DNA from: Nemania diffusa
Lineage: Eukaryota; Ascomycota; Sordariomycetes; Xylariales; Xylariaceae
Reading direction: 5' to 3'
Length of the DNA: 64,000 nucleotides
Assembly: GCA_038501195.1 (NCBI GenBank)
Contig: JBBPUQ010000009.1
Location: 682,001-746,000 of the forward strand
This document shows, piece after piece, positions 13,929 to 25,897 of the stretch (position 1 is its first letter; every line of letters starts with the position of its first letter). Both the position numbers and the translations under genes were made by a program. Below the pieces are notes generated by a model. The model was not told where the DNA came from. It searched no databases and saw only the letters and a list, made by a program, of their open reading frames with translations.

Positions 13929-16900
13929 ATATAAAATAATTAAAGTTTTAAAAAATAAAATATTAAAAAAGTTAAAATTTTTAAATATATTAAAATATAT
14001 ATAATAATATATAATAAAAAACTTTAAATATTTTTTTTTAAATAATAATAACAATAATATAACTTTTTATATAATTAATTAATTATTTAAATTTATATAA
14101 ATAATAATTTATAAAAATATAATAATTATAAAATAAATTATAAAAATATATTATAATAAATTATATTAAATATATAAATAACTAAAAAGTTTTATTAATA
14201 ATTATAATTTTTAATTTATAATTAAATTTATAAATAAATTATTTTAAATTTATAAAATAAAACTAAATTTTTTTTTAATTAATTATAAATAAATTATTAA
14301 ATAAATAAAAATTATATATTAATAAATAAATTAAAAATTATAACTTTTTATTAATTATTTTTAAAAAAATTAATTTAAAATATTATTAATATTAAATATA
14401 ATATAAATATTATTATTATATAAATTATTAAATAGTTTATTTTTATATAAAATATTAATTAAATAAATTATAAAAATAATATTTAATTAAAAAATTAAAA
14501 TAAAAAAATTAATATTTAAATTAATAAAAAAAAAATTAAATTATAAAAAAATATAAAATTTTATAATTAAAATATATAAATATATAATAATAATAAAATA
14601 ATAAATATTTTAAATTTAATAAAAAATAATTAATTAAATTAATAAATATTATTAAAATTTAAATTTTTTTATAAATAATTAAATATATATTTTATAAAAA
14701 AAAAAAAAAATAAATAAATTAATTTAATAATAAATTAAATTATTTAATAATAAAAATATATTATAAAATTATTAATAATAATAAAAAAAATATTTTTAAA
14801 TTTTATTTATTAAACTTTTAAAAAAGTTTTTAATAGTTTTATATAAATTAATTATATATATATTTAAAAAATTTATTTTTAAAACAAAACTTTAAATATT
14901 TAAAAAAAAAAAAGTTATAAATTTTAAATATAATAAAAAAAATTAAAAAATTAAAAAAGTTTTATTGTTATATATTAAATAAAATAAGTTTTATTATAAA
15001 ATAATTTAAAAAAAATAAAATTATAATAATTAATAATATTTAATAAATATTTTGAAAAACTTTTTAATATATATATAAAAATTTTATAATTAAAACTTTA
15101 ATATAAAAAAATTTTTAATAAAATTATTAAAATAAAAAAAAACAATATAAAAAAAAACATTTATAAAAAAATATTTTAATAATAATAAAATTAATATAAT
15201 AAAAAAATATTATATATATAAAAAATAAAAAAATTTTTAAATATATATATAATATTATATAAAAATTATTAATTTTATTAATTAATTATTAATATAATAA
15301 AAAAATAATAAAAATTAAAAGTTTTTATATATAAATTAATTATATATATTAAAAATATTTTTTTATTATTTAAAAATATTAATTTTAAAAATTTATAGTT
15401 TAAATATTTATTATAATAAAAATTTAAATTAAACTTTTTTTATATAAAAAAAGTTATTATAAATTATATTTATATTTAAATAAATAAATTTTAAAAATAA
15501 TTAATATATATAATATAATTAATAAATAATTAAAATAATTAAATAAATTTTATTATTTATTTAAAATAATAAATTTATTAAAAATTAAATAAAATAATAA
15601 ATATAAAAAAATAAAAATAATAAATAAAAAAATATTTATATAAATATATTAATTTAATTAAAAAAATTAAATTTATTTTTTAATTTTTTTAATTTTAGTT
15701 TTTTTTTTAAAATATATAATATTATTTAGTTTTTAAATTTATTATTAATATTATATTTATTATAAAATTAAAGTTTATTTTAATTATTTAAAAAAATAAT
15801 AAATTTTTAAAAACTTTTAAATAAATTAATTAATTTTAATATATTAAAATAATATAATTAATTTTTAATAATAATATATTTATTATTAATTATAAAAAAA
15901 TTAAATAATAAATATAATTTATTAAAAATAAACTAATAAAATTTATTTTATAAATATAAATAAATTATAAATAAAATAAATTATATTAATAATTTTAAAA
16001 TTTTTAAAATTTATTTAAAAATTATATAAAATATATTTATATTATAAAATATATTATAAATAATAATAAAAAGTTTTATTATAATATTTTTAATAATAAA
16101 AAAGTTTTTATTTTTAATATTTATAAAAAATTCAAATTTATTTATAAAAATTTTAAAAAATATAATAAATAATAATAATATATAGTTATTAATAAAACTA
16201 TATATAATAATATAATTAAAAAAAAAATTAATATTAAATATTTTATTGTTTAAAATAAAATTTTTTAAATAGTTTTTGTTTTTTTTTATTAAAAATAAAA
16301 AAAAAATATAATTTAAATATAATAAATTAATAATTTTTAAATAATTTTAAATAATAATAAATATTTATAAAAAAGTAATATATTAAAAGTTTAAATATTA
16401 TATTTTATAATTAAATATTATTTAAAAAATTATAAAAAAGTTTAAAAATATAATAAACTTTTTTAAATAAAATATTTATTTTTTATATATTTAAATAATT
16501 AAACTAAAAAAAAAAACTAAATAATAAAAAATAAATATAATTTATTAAAAAATTAATTTTAAAAATATTATATTTTATAAAACTATAAATATTTATAATA
16601 AAAAAATTATAAATTTAAAAAATTAAATTAAAATTTTTTAAAATTAAATTATTATTATAATAATTATAATATTAAAATTTATTTTAATTATTTTTATTAT
16701 TAATTTAATTTTTATTAATATAATTTAATAATAAAAATAAAAACAAAAAAATATTTTTAATTTTAAAATAATTAATAAAACTTTTATAATTATAAAAAAA
16801 AAATTAAATTATTAATTAAAATAGCTAATTTATTTATATTTATTAATAATAAATTAATAAAAAATAAAATTAAAATTTAATTTAAATATTAATTTATATT

Positions 16901-17985
16901 ATTAAAAAATAAATTAATTAAAAATATTAATTATTATAATTAAAATTTAAAAAAAATCAATTATTATTAAATAAGCTATATATATACAATAATATATATT
17001 AGTTATATATAAATAAAATATAAAACTAGTTATACTATATTTATATTAATAATTAAATCTAAAAAAAGTTCTTTTATATAGCTGGAAATTTCATTGTAAA
17101 TAAAATCTCTACTAGTATATAAAGTAAATGTTTATTTATATAACTATATATTTGTTTATATAACTATAGTATAAATACTACATTATATAAACTATAATAT
17201 ATAGTTATAACTAATATTAATATTTCAATAATTATATTATTAATTAAATAAAAAAATCTACTTTTAAAAATATTATAATATTTATTATAAATAATTATAA
17301 AAAAAAGCTTATTTTAAAAATAAACATTAAAATTTTAAATTATTTATTTATTTATTATTATAATTTTAATAAATATAAAAAAATATAAATTAAATATTAA
17401 AATTTTAAAATATAAAATTTTAATAAATTTATATAATTTAATATAAAATTTATTAAATAAATTAAAATAATTTAAATTAATTTTATAAATTTTAAAAAAA
17501 ATTTATATAATAAATTATTTAAATAAATTAATAAACTATATATTAAAAAATTATATAATAATTAAATAATATTTGTTAATTTGTATAATTATATTTAAAT
17601 ATATAATTATTAATAATATAAAAACTTTATTATTTAAAAAATATAGTAAAAAAATTTTTTTTTAAAAACAATTAAATAAAAAAAAAACTCAAAGTTTAAA
17701 AAAAGAAAAAAAACTTACAAATTTAAACTTATATTAAAAAAGTAGTTTTAAATATTTAAATATTTCAATTTTAAATATAATTTTAAATAGCTATTATATT
17801 TATATTAAAGTTTTATTTAATTAAATAAAAGTTTTAATTTTATAAAAGTAATATTTTATATATTATAATTAAAAATATAAAAATAATAAATATTTTTATA
17901 AATTTAACTTTAAATAATTTAATACAACTTATATTAATATTACTTTTATTTAAATTTTAAAATTTAAATAAATAAAAGTTATATT
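13929..17985. repeat. Repeat copy II
   Basis: It parallels copy I over its whole length, without the LTR element and without the internal duplication, but with a 75-base insertion or non-deletion near 14275-14350 and a less mutated insert near 16970-17230. It serves as the uninterrupted reference for the retrotransposon target site near 14600. There are no recognisable coding frames or terminal motifs. Confidence 0.7.
16970..17230. mobile_element. Short MITE-like insertion in repeat copy II
   Basis: Copy I is continuous at the matching place (about 10140-10160), whereas copy II carries about 260 extra bases. The ends form an imperfect inverted repeat of about 20 bases: AATAATATATATTAGTTATA near the left end and, in complement, AATATTAATATTAGTTATA at the right end. 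TCAATTATTA to the left and TCAATAATTA to the right may be remnants of a duplicated target. The insert is visibly richer in G and C than its surroundings (for example AGCTGGAAATTTCATTG), as expected for a younger arrival. The exact borders are uncertain by several bases. It has no coding capacity. Confidence 0.55.
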
Positions 17986-20900
17986 AATATAAATAACTTT
18001 TTAAAAATATTTAAAAAGTTTAATTAATTATATAAAGTTTTTTAATAATTTAAAAAAATAATATTTTTTTTATTATTTATTTTATATTAAAAAAGTTATA
18101 AAAAAAAGTTATTAAATAAAAATATTAAATTTAAATATATTGTTAGTTTTTATTTTTTTTTTTTATTCAAGTTTATTATATTAGTTTTTATTTTTTAAAA
18201 AGAAATTTTATTTTTTATTTTTTTTATTTATATTTTTATACTTTTATTTATTTATAACTTTAATATTTTTATTTATTTATTATTATATTTATAATAAAAA
18301 TATTAAAATTATATATAAATAATTATTAAATTAATATATTTTTTAATTTTATTTTTTATTTTATTTTTATATTTATATTATAACAATATTATTAAAGTAA
18401 AAAATATATTTAAGCTTTAAAAATAATAAAAATATAATTTAATAACTTTTTTAACTTTTTATTATAATAAAAGCTTAATTAAAAAAAAAACTAAAAAAAA
18501 TCGCTAAATATTTAATACTTATATTAAAACTTTTAATTATTATATTAAATATTATAGCTTTTGTTTATTTTTATTTTTAAATTTTAAATATATAATAAAC
18601 TATAATTTTTTAAACAATTATAAATAAATTATAATATAACAAATTAAAAAACTTAAATTTTTAATTAATATAATTTTTAAATATTAAATATAATTATAAT
18701 TTATTTTATTAAAATTAATAACAATAATATATTTTATTTTTTATAATATAAAAAAGTTTATATATAATTTTATTTTTAGTAATATTTTTTTAAAACTTTT
18801 AAGTTATATATATTTATATAAAGTTATTAAAATAAATATAAAAAAAAAAACTTAATAAATTATTTTTAAAAGTATTTATAATATTAATTATAATAGTTTT
18901 TACTAGTATTTTATAATTTATAACATTTTATAAAAATTTGTTTTTTTTATTAATTTTTTTATATTTACTTTTTTTATTATAAAGTATAAAAAAACATTTT
19001 ATTACTTTTAAACTATTTAATAAAAAAATATTACTATTTATTTTTTTAATTTTTTACTTTTAAATTATATAGTTTATTTTTTTTTATTAAAATAAAATAA
19101 TAACTAATATTACAGCTTTATTTATTTAACAAATTTAATTTTACTTTTTTAAAACTGTTTTAAAATAACTAATATTATAAAAAAAAAAAAAAATATAAAT
19201 ACTAAAAAAGTTAATAATTTTATAATATATATTTTATAAACAATATAATTTAAAGTTAATAAAAAATAAATTATTTCAAAAAATAAAGCTTACTTTAAAT
19301 TTTTTTAAAAATTAACTAAATAAATTAAAAAAAATTTTATAAAATCGATTAATTTATTAACTACATTTATATTAATAAAAAATTTATAAATTAATAAATG
19401 CTATAATATAAAAAAGCTACAAAAAAATAAAGTCGATAGTTTTTTATATTTTATTAATTTGTTTTATTTAGAAAAATTTCGACTATTTAAATTGTTTTAA
19501 CAGTTATAATTTTTTTAAAAATATATTTTTATAAATACTTTATATTTTTTTTAAATTAAAACGTTGTTTTTTTTTTAAAAGCTTTATATTTTTATATAAC
19601 TATAATAAAAAATAAATTAATTAATAAAAATATTATTTGCTTACTATTATATAAAAAATAAAAAAATATAATTAAACAACTAATATAAAAATTTAAACTT
19701 ATATAAAATTATTTATTAATAAAATTTATTATAATTTTAATATATTATTTAAAGTTAAAATTAAAAAATACTATAGTTTATATTATATAGCTAAACTAAA
19801 CAATTTTAATAAACTTTTTATTAAAAAATAAAATATATAAATTTAATAAATTATTTTTAAAATTATAATATTTAATATTAAAAAATATAATTATTAATAT
19901 ATTACTTTTGTTAACTTTTAAATAAAGTTTATATATATTTTTAACTTAATATAATATAACAAAATAGTTATAAAAACTAATATAAATTAATTATAAATAA
20001 TTTATTTTATATATTTATTTAATATTTTTTTTTTTATTTATTTTATTTATTTATTTTTTTTTATTAACAAAATAATTAAAAATATAATTTTATAAACATT
20101 TTTTATATTATTATACTATTAATAAATTTTAAAAAATTAATAATTTTAAATATAAAAAATTAAATATTAACTAAATATTTTATAATTTAATAACTTTATA
20201 ACAAATTAAAAAAAGTTACTAAAATATATATTATAAATAAATTTAAATATTTTTTTTTTCTTTTTTAAAAAAAAAACTAAAAAATATAGCTTGCTACTTT
20301 ATAAACTGAAAAAAAAAGCGCAAATAGCTAAAAAAGCTGCTAAAAAAAATAAAATTAAAAAAAAGTTTAATTTTATCGAATTAAAAAATTTTAATAATAA
20401 ATATTAATTAATTCTTTTTATATTTTTTATATTTATATTCGATTTTTTGTTTTTAAATAGTAGCTTAAATTTAATATTTAATTTACTTTTTTATAATTTA
20501 AAAATTATATCTTTTAATAAACTTATATATATTAAATTAATAAAAACTTTATATAATTTTTATTTTTAATTATTTTTATTGCTTTTTTTATTTTTTAATT
20601 AATTAGTTATATTTACTAGCTAGTTTTTTTTTTTTTCGATTTAATTACTATAAACTATTACTATTTAAATATAATATATTTAAATATAAAGCTAATATTA
20701 AATATAATTATATTATAGCTATAAATTATTTTAATAATAATTTTAATATTAAAAAAATAAAAAATTTAACTTTAAAAAATATTAAAAGTTTATATTATTA
20801 GTTATAAAAAAAATAAATTAATTTAATAAAACAACTTTAATTTATTATATTTATAAAATAATAAAGTTAAAACTAATATAAAATTAATATATAAACTATT

Positions 20901-21290
20901 AAAAAAGTTAATAAAATTTTTTATAAAATTAAAAAATAAAAATAGCAATATAAAACTAAACTATTTATTAAATTAAACAAATTAAAAAAACAAATTTATT
21001 AAATTAAATTTTAAAATTAAAAAAATTAAATTAATTTATATATTAACTTTTATATTTATTACTATATTTTTAGTTTATTAAAAAATTTATATTATATTTA
21101 TTTTTATTTTAGTTTGTTTTAAGTTAAAAATATATTAAAAACAGCTATATTTTAACTAAAAAAAATTAAAACAATATAAATAGCTTAACTATATAAAAAA
21201 TAAATTAATTAAGTTATTAAAACTTAGTTTTTTTTTTTTTTTTATTTAAAATAGTTAGCTTATATTAGTTAAAAATAGTTAGCATGTTTT
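17986..21290. other. AT-rich transition segment, no gene
   Basis: Still heavily mutated, but with somewhat more G and C than the repeat copies (scattered AGCT, AAGCTT, TCGA). A lysine- and alanine-rich frame of about 34 codons survives at 20307-20408. It is too short and compositionally biased to call. The sequence becomes normal within a few tens of bases near 21290. Confidence 0.5.
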
Positions 21291-21383
21291 TTACAAGGCT
21301 TTTTTTAGAGGTCCGCTACACCCGAATATATATTTGCGTTACTTATTTACTATTTTTTTAAGCTTCAAATCTCTAGAAGTAAT

Positions 21384-21845
21384 TTACATAACTGTGGTCA
21401 GTCCTCTAGAGTGCGTAGTGTGTATTACATACTTCGTTTCAATACGAAGGAAGTGGTCTAGTCGCTTCTGGCTTAAATCACGATTTAGAGCTTTTCGTTC
21501 CTCTGCCGCACCTGCTACAGCGAACTGTCCGTGGTGTGGTGACCCTTCTGGAAGCCTCCAGCTGGCTATGCCAACGATGATTCTTTCCCCAGTAGAGCTG
21601 GCACCACCTTGATCCCAATCCTCCGCGACGATCACTACCGTCAATGGATCTAGCAGTTGAGAGCGGAAGAGGTTCGCATACCAAGCGACTGCATCCTCGG
21701 GGAACTCCTCATGTCTTGGCCGCACGTAGCGAAAGGCATTTGATCCCTTGAACCCGGCAACACCTAGCTCAGCCATGCGGTTAAGGTCTGCTGCAACGGC
21801 CAGGCGAAGGGAAGGGAAAGGGGGGTAAGGAGGTGCCGTAGTCAT
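21384..21845 (-). pseudogene. GNAT-family acetyltransferase, 3'-truncated remnant
   Basis: The frame opens at ATG 21845 and reads a typical fungal GNAT N-terminal region: a short proline-rich start, ADLNRMAELGVAGF, then VTVVIVAEDW-like and IIVGIASWRLPEG strands (about residues 70-110). Members of this family acetylate amines with acetyl-CoA and are usually 200-250 residues long. Here the frame ends after 153 codons without the acetyl-CoA binding loop (Q/RxxGxG/A). A possible 41-base intron (21392-21432) would only shift the stop to 21373. The lost part would lie exactly where the AT-rich block begins, about 90 bases further on. I infer that the 3' half was removed or mutated away by that block. 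The family assignment rests on sequence style and is moderate; activity is unlikely. Confidence 0.55.
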
Positions 21846-21860
21846 CAATATTTGCTCCAA

Positions 21861-23934
21861 TACATATTATGCGAAGATAGCGCAAAAAGAGGAACAAAAC
21901 TACCTTACTTCACCGTTGGGCGAAATATCTTGAGCTCTTATGCTAAATACAGGGTGCTAGGTTATCACGACCATTAAAACCCCCTCGCCCCATATTATAG
22001 AAATCTACTCTGTTTATTGGACGGCCAATACCCTCACGATGTTATAGAGTTGGCCAATCACAATCACAGTCTGATCCATCTTGTATCAGAACAAAATATT
22101 ATATAATCCCCAGAAGCAGATTCGCAGAACGCCTATTTTCTAGTAAGCTTTTATTTAGAAAACGCCTCATTTTCTGATGCAAATAAAACCCTTTCAACTA
22201 ACTGCGGTGGAAATTCGGAAAGCGAAGCACTTTTCGTGTAGTAGAGCTTAACCGCTGGGTTGGGACAACTCATCATGCGACCATACAAGGGATTGGAGTC
22301 TGTCACATGGCTCATAGAAAGGCCCAGTCTCCAATTCTACTCTATTCCAACCATAGCCATCGCACTAGGGGTCCTCAGTCGAATCGCTAAGGGCGATCAC
22401 TATCTCTTGTTCATGGGGTCTGAAGAGCGTGTAACTGGTTTAGGGTAGGATGATCCAGTAAGGAGGTATTAGGAGTGCTAGGTTCGTAGTTGCGCTAGCC
22501 AGCGAGGCCAGCATATCCCAAGTGCTGGGCGCCTGTTGTCTATGTCAGTACTCGATACAAGCTGAAAAAAGGGGGAGTTAGTTGCCCTACCTGACCTGCT
22601 CTTGAAATAAAAAGGACATATTTTCCAGAGAAGAAGATCACCAAGGTCTTGCTCCTATAGATGTTTAGTTCAGTTCAGCGATTAGGATTTTAGGGAGAGG
22701 CTAATATACAAGCAGCCTGCCCATCTCCTCCTTCATGAGGAATTGTATAGATTCAAGCACCCCGTCTCTGTAGCCTCGCTCTTCCCACTCTGTCCAGGGT
22801 GAAAACTAGTGCGTAGTTGGCCAAGAAAAGCAGGTATGGCTCGGTTATAGTCTTGTCGCCGCTTCCGGGCCGATTATAGTGTTATTCTGACGTCGGCGGT
22901 GTACTAATCTGCGAGGGCGCTTTCCAGCCTCAGAAAACCTAAACTTCGTAACTAGTCCACGACCTTAGACATGAGCCGGTTTTACATCATAGCATTCGAG
23001 GAACTACGCCATTCTCACCGAATGATCAACCGGTAGCGCTCTTCAGAAGAAAAGTAATACTTTGAATTGTTTGACAAATAAATAAACCAATCCAAGCAAG
23101 GCAAATATTTCTTTTTTAATAAATTAGAAAATAGGACGATAATATCCTGTTTGCTCTAATACTTTCCAGTTACTTCGTGTTGGCATGTGGTATGGTTATA
23201 CTAGTACTATCCGGCCGCTAAACATCCGGTGCGCATTCGGTTTGTTCGCACTTCTAAATAACTTTCTTGTTTTATAGATTTTCTCGGCTATTTTTTTAAT
23301 AAAAAAAAGCTGTGTGTTGCTTCCTTAATACTTAAGTAGCTAGGCGTGCCAAGGCCTTGCCTGTATTCCTTTCTACCTTCCCACTTACCTTACTTATATG
23401 GAAGGGACAACATCGAAAGATGACAACATTCTACCTACCTAGAACCTAATTACTAACCTTACCAATTTAACAGCTTCTCTTTGCGAGGTCCTTAACTCAC
23501 TTCAAGTTTCAACTTTTGTCATTTGATCATCTATAGCTCTATACGTTTTACGTACTATAGCATCAAAATCTCAACTAATTCATCTTCAACGCGACTAGGG
23601 CTATCTAGCAATACTGTTTTCAAACGAGGCGACCAAAGTATACGTCAAAGCTTCCATCCCTACCCAAATTCCGGTAGACCTTCAACTTTACGACCTTCTT
23701 GGCAACACTCAACCAACTCGCACGCTAGCAACAATATCATAATCCATAAATGCTACCAAGAAGCCTATAAACAAGGCTTATACGACTTCAATCTAAACAA
23801 AATGAGCAACTCCTGATTACTTAATCAATTACTCTACTCAAATTAAATAAAAAAAATCAAGCAAGTCAGTTAAACAAGCATTTCTTTGTGATAAGGGCAG
23901 GTAAACCAAGTTGAAGGCTATTATCTAACTTGTT
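21861..23934. other. Gene-free stretch bordering the AT-rich block
   Basis: Composition is mixed, with AT-rich patches near 23080-23160 and 23270-23330. Only short open frames occur (for example 22260-22448 and 23523-23816), and none resembles a known protein. No RNA gene was seen. It looks like decayed intergenic or transposon-derived DNA. Confidence 0.5.
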
Positions 23935-24570
23935 TTGTCTGTTAAGAGCATTGTCAACCAGGCGCACTCTAGCCTCCGAGAGCTAAACATAGACATGAAT
24001 CGTCTCAGCTATTGTGAGGTGAAATCGGAGGCAGAACCTGACGCTCTCTACCTATCACGAAGTAATGCCCGAAGTGTAATTTTGTATATTTGCGAGCTTC
24101 AACGAGAATTCGACAAGAATGCGCGTAATGAGCGGCTGCCAATGTCAGAAATACTCTGGCAGTCCTATGTCCATGAAGCTATAAACGAGAAATTAAGCCC
24201 TTATACGCTTCGGGTAATCTGGATCGATACAGTAATAAACCGCGAGACAAATATTGTGGCCTAGAAAGCTGTTACTAGGTCTCAGATGGATAGAGTTGTC
24301 TATTTAGACGAGGATTACATGAGAATAGAGTACACAAAGTCCGAGGCAGGCTTCGAGGCAATGACTTTAACTAATCCAGTATGGAGTACGAATGCGTTAA
24401 CGAAAGCGTTTAATACATTCTATACAACTACACTAGTAACGAGACCCTATAGGGTGGTTATATCTATTGATTTGGCTATATATAAGGAACCTTCGGTCCC
24501 CCTTATAGATCTAGGAGGTCAGGAATCAATGAATCTATCTATTGAGCCCTATACTACACCTTCTACCTAG
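23935..24570 (+). pseudogene. Unrecognised ORF broken by one in-frame stop
   Basis: Two open stretches in the same frame, 110 and 95 codons, are separated only by a TAG at 24262-24264 and seven further codons. Across the break the translation keeps a protein-like mix of residues, such as LPMSEILWQSYVHEA before it and VVYLDEDYMRIEY after it. There is no ATG near the left end; the first methionine is inside, so an upstream exon or a lost start is likely. I do not recognise a family. TAG can arise from CAG or TGG by a single C-to-T or G-to-A change, which is how RIP acts, but an unannotated intron around the stop cannot be excluded. The location next to a MITE and the AT-rich block suggests a relic of a mobile or accessory gene. 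Confidence 0.4.
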
Positions 24571-24624
24571 CTGCGACAGGACTTCTATTCACTCTGTGAC
24601 ATCCTTCTCTGACATCTATGATCA

Positions 24625-24838
24625 CAGCCCTGCCCACAGGTAAAGTAATTCAAGTAATTTTCTACGCATAATAGCAAATAAAATATCAACCAAACTGGTT
24701 GCAATTAATTAAAGCAATTTTTATTAAAAAGTAGCATTTATTTAACCTATTTAACAAATTTAAAATTCTTTTTTGGCTTATCTTTGTTAAAATAAATTAC
24801 TTGCCAAGACCAAATTACTTTACCTGTGGGCAGCGCTG
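24625..24838. mobile_element. MITE with 26-bp terminal inverted repeats
   Basis: The left end (24625-24650) and the right end (24813-24838) are inverted complements with one mismatch in 26. The inner 21 bases (24630-24650 against 24813-24833) match perfectly. The element is 214 bases long, with an AT-rich, non-coding centre. The sequences just outside, ATGATCA (24618-24624) and ATGATGA (24840-24846), resemble a 7-base target duplication with one mismatch and one spacer base, so the exact border is open. It has no transposase; such elements are moved by a related autonomous DNA transposon that is not visible in this window. Confidence 0.75.
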
Positions 24839-25897
24839 CATGATGATGATCTATCTGTAGCGTGCCCTTTATTACCTAAACTTTTATTGGTGAGGTTCTA
24901 CCTACAAACAGAAGAGCTACGAACTAGTGAAGGGAACGGCTAATAAGACTGTATACTCAATGAACGAAGCTATATTTCTGTAAACGGTGTTTGTTTTATG
25001 CGCTTTAATTCTAATTTTCCATTTCCATTTGTCTTTCTTATCGCGGCTCCGTATTCGGTTTGCATATGGGTACCTAAGCCGGCATATAGTTCATTTCAAA
25101 TCACGGGATCAAAGTTAATTGTGAGCTAAGTTTTCGTCATTTACGAATTGTAGAGAATCTATATATTTAAGCAAGATTACATCTATCTACTGGGCGGATT
25201 ATATCGTGTACGCTACAGAGGAGACTACAGTCCGTCACACGCCGCTTACTAAACTCACCAATACGTACCTAACCGCTTTGGGGAGCTTTCTCCCTTTCGG
25301 CAGAGCCGAGAGCGGTGGGCATCGCGTTGCGAATCGCGCTGGGGGCTCTATGTGGGATATGTTCTGCCGCCACTGACCGCTTCGTAGCTGCTTATCCAGG
25401 GTTTATCGGTCTATCGGCACATGGACCACGGGCTTATCGACGTTATCGGCTTATCGTTGGGGTTACTTCAGGAGATGCCGTGGTAGATCCGCGTGCGACA
25501 GCTCGACGCTCAACAGCGCAGGCCATATGTCCTCATTTTTCCCAAGCTTCCATCGTCGGCGTCCCACGTCTCTCGAATCCCAACATTGAAATACATGCTT
25601 CCCCTTATCTCCCGGTCTTTAATTTCCATGTAGAAAGTGAGTGAAAGCAAAGATAGTTTGATTCCTCGATGGGTTTTTGTTTGCGATCTGGCGCGACCGA
25701 CTGGCCGGCCGACCGACGCTGTTGTCGTTGTGTTGTGCTAGTCGTGTTGTGCTGTCATTGGGCTTCGGAGTCGCCGACAGGCCTCCTGACAGCCCGAGTC
25801 GCATCCCTCCTCCGCTTCATTTCCATAGAGAGAATGTTCTGAGAGGCCTTCATGTGCTAATTTCTGCCCACGATCAGTTCGCCAACGTCGAGGAGCA
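24839..25897. other. Upstream region of SIN3
   Basis: This is non-coding DNA between the MITE and the SIN3 start codon. It contains a cluster of GATA-type motifs at 25391-25456 and pyrimidine-rich stretches near the likely transcript start. No TATA box is obvious. Open frames here are short and of low quality. Confidence 0.5.
25391..25456 (-). promoter_or_regulatory. Cluster of five HGATAR sites
   Basis: Within 66 bases the minus strand reads CGATAAA, CGATAG, CGATAAG, CGATAAC and CGATAAG, all fitting HGATAR, the binding core of fungal GATA factors such as AreA/NIT-2 or White Collar. A sixth copy is GGATAAG, outside the consensus. The cluster lies about 450 bases upstream of the SIN3 start codon. 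Binding is not shown by sequence alone; the density is the evidence. Confidence 0.4.

Larger units (their letters stand above)
1..21290. other. Extreme AT-rich, RIP-like heterochromatic block
   Basis: The block is almost entirely A and T. Many rows of 60 bases contain no G or C, and stop codons crowd all six frames. The few remaining G and C bases sit mostly in AGCT, AAC/ACT and GTT contexts, and CpA and CpG are nearly absent. This is what C-to-T mutation of repeated DNA (RIP, known from Pezizomycotina) produces when carried almost to completion. The block is built from repeats and nested insertions described separately. It ends abruptly near 21290, where normal base composition begins, and it runs off the left edge of the window. 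Such blocks form centromeres, subtelomeres or dispersed heterochromatin in related fungi; the sequence alone does not say which. No gene inside it is supported. Confidence 0.9.

Noticed and set aside
1..21290. Possible mitochondrial or plasmid DNA because of the AT content
   Set aside because: No mitochondrial genes, tRNAs or rRNAs can be seen. The stretch is made of duplicated, transition-mutated repeats with an LTR pair and runs continuously into nuclear intron-bearing genes.
22260..22448. 62-codon plus-strand frame
   Set aside because: It starts at a non-ATG codon, has no family resemblance, and lies in decayed border DNA.
25315..25644. 109-codon frame upstream of SIN3
   Set aside because: It starts with GTG, overlaps the GATA cluster and reads low-complexity non-family sequence; better explained as promoter and leader.
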